A stretch of DNA of 6,569 bases from Phycisphaerae bacterium (GTDB lineage Bacteria; Planctomycetota; Phycisphaerae; Sedimentisphaerales; SG8-4): the NCBI GenBank assembly GCA_030614945.1, contig JAUXAH010000106.1:1-6569 (forward strand), given 5' to 3'. The notes beneath the pieces are model-generated. The model saw only the letters and a list, made by a program, of their open reading frames with translations. It made no database searches and was not told the DNA's origin. Positions 6,303 to 6,569 of the stretch are shown in pieces. The position numbers were made by a program, and so were the translations under genes. Every line of letters begins with the position of its first letter. The first letter of the stretch is position 1.

Positions 6303-6331
6303 TTGAGTTTTCGAGACAGATTTGATATTCT
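6303..6331 (+). promoter_or_regulatory. Sigma70-type promoter candidate for the second sulfatase
   Basis: TTGAGT (6303-6308) and TATTCT (6326-6331) each match the consensus boxes at four of six positions with the ideal 17-nt spacing. Transcription would start near 6338, giving a leader of about 70 nt that contains the TAGCTGAGCTA palindrome. In so AT-rich a region such a match can arise by chance. Confidence 0.3.
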
Positions 6332-6354
6332 ATTAAAAAAGAGGCCCAGCGGCG

Positions 6355-6365
6355 TAGCTGAGCTA
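6355..6365. promoter_or_regulatory. Palindrome TAGCTGAGCTA, possible operator
   Basis: A perfect 5-bp inverted repeat with a single central base lies about 45 nt before the second sulfatase start and downstream of its promoter candidate. This is a place where a repressor could act. There is only one copy and no regulator gene in the window to link it to. Confidence 0.25.
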
Positions 6366-6410
6366 AGATATGAAATGTTATATGGGAAATCGCGGATTAA
6401 GGAAATCACA

Positions 6411-6569
6411 ATGGGCACTAACAGAAGGAACTTTCTAAAATATTCTCTTGGAGGCACTTTTGCTGCCCTTTCACCGCTGAGCCTATCCTCTGTTGCGTCA
6501 GGTGCTCCTAAAAAAAGCATCAAGAAAAAAAATGTTCTTTTCATTATCGTCGAAGACCTGAAAAATATA
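6411..6569 (+). CDS. Second sulfatase, N-terminal part, cut by the window edge
   Basis: 53 codons are visible from ATG 6411 and the frame is open at the right edge. Residues 5-10 (RRNFLK, preceded by Asn4) form a twin-arginine motif, followed by a weakly hydrophobic stretch (11-30), typical of Tat signals, and a possible cleavage near Ala32. NVLFIIVEDLKNI (41-53) is the first strand and metal-binding loop of alkaline-phosphatase-fold sulfatases, with Glu-Asp in place of the usual Asp-Asp; it resembles iduronate-sulfatase-like branches. AAGGA (6399-6403) lies 7 nt before the ATG and decides this start over in-frame ATGs at 6375 and 6294. It probably works with the other sulfatase on the same sulfated glycan. 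The CxPxR signature lies outside the window, so activity cannot be judged. Confidence 0.82.
   Translation, partial: MGTNRRNFLKYSLGGTFAALSPLSLSSVASGAPKKSIKKKNVLFIIVEDLKNI

Larger units (their letters stand above)
5982..6410. other. Divergent intergenic region between beta-helix remnant and second sulfatase
   Basis: About 430 AT-rich bases separate the divergent starts at 5981 and 6411 and should contain control sites for both. A promoter candidate and a palindrome near the sulfatase start are listed separately. The reading frame of the second sulfatase is open leftward to 6264, with in-frame ATGs at 6294 and 6375, but neither has a good ribosome binding site. No RNA gene or other coding sequence was recognised. 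Confidence 0.5.

Noticed and set aside
6275..6544. Minus-strand frame of 89 codons
   Set aside because: It overlaps the second sulfatase start in antisense; the plus strand has a Tat motif, a ribosome binding site and the sulfatase core strand.

Overview
The window most likely comes from a Planctomycetota chromosome, probably of the Phycisphaerae/Sedimentisphaerales type, and possibly from an environmental or metagenomic assembly. This is an inference from gene content. It holds two Tat-targeted sulfatases, a remnant of a secreted parallel beta-helix protein, a DUF3568-type lipoprotein, a solitary tyrosine recombinase of a kind I associate with planctomycetes, and a long acidic, Pro/Glu-rich membrane protein whose first residues look like the end of an excisionase/MerR-type DNA-binding domain. 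There are no rRNA, tRNA or CRISPR features.

Layout. Bases 1-1254 (+) are the 3' part of the Pro/Glu-rich protein, with seventeen 24-bp tandem repeats at 97-504, two C-terminal membrane helices and a basic tail. It converges on a DUF3568-like lipoprotein gene (1383-1787, -). Between their stop codons lies a ~100-bp MITE-like element with 11-bp terminal inverted repeats and an internal strong hairpin. The lipoprotein gene has a good promoter candidate (TTGACA-17-TAGTTT). A gene-poor stretch (1788-2458) follows. It carries a short TTCGATATTC repeat, a likely relic of an IS3-type end and a run of inverted repeats. Then comes a complete, AT-richer tyrosine recombinase gene (2459-3466, +).

The right half is a sulfated-polysaccharide (or sulfated-glycan) utilisation locus. 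It has a complete Tat/lipoprotein sulfatase with an extra C-terminal beta-rich module (3640-5634, -) followed by a terminator-like hairpin. Upstream on the same strand is a beta-helix protein gene cut off after about 58 codons (5796-5981, -). Divergent to both, the start of a second sulfatase (6411 to the right edge, +) runs out of the window. The sulfatases would remove sulfate esters from a glycan outside the cytoplasm. The beta-helix protein, when intact, was probably a secreted polysaccharide lyase or hydrolase or a binding protein acting on the same substrate.

No clearly new multi-gene system is visible. The best leads are the putative membrane-anchored DNA-binding protein with its expanding repeat, the inverted-repeat cluster in front of the recombinase, the mosaic MITE-like element, and the recently broken beta-helix gene in the sulfatase locus.
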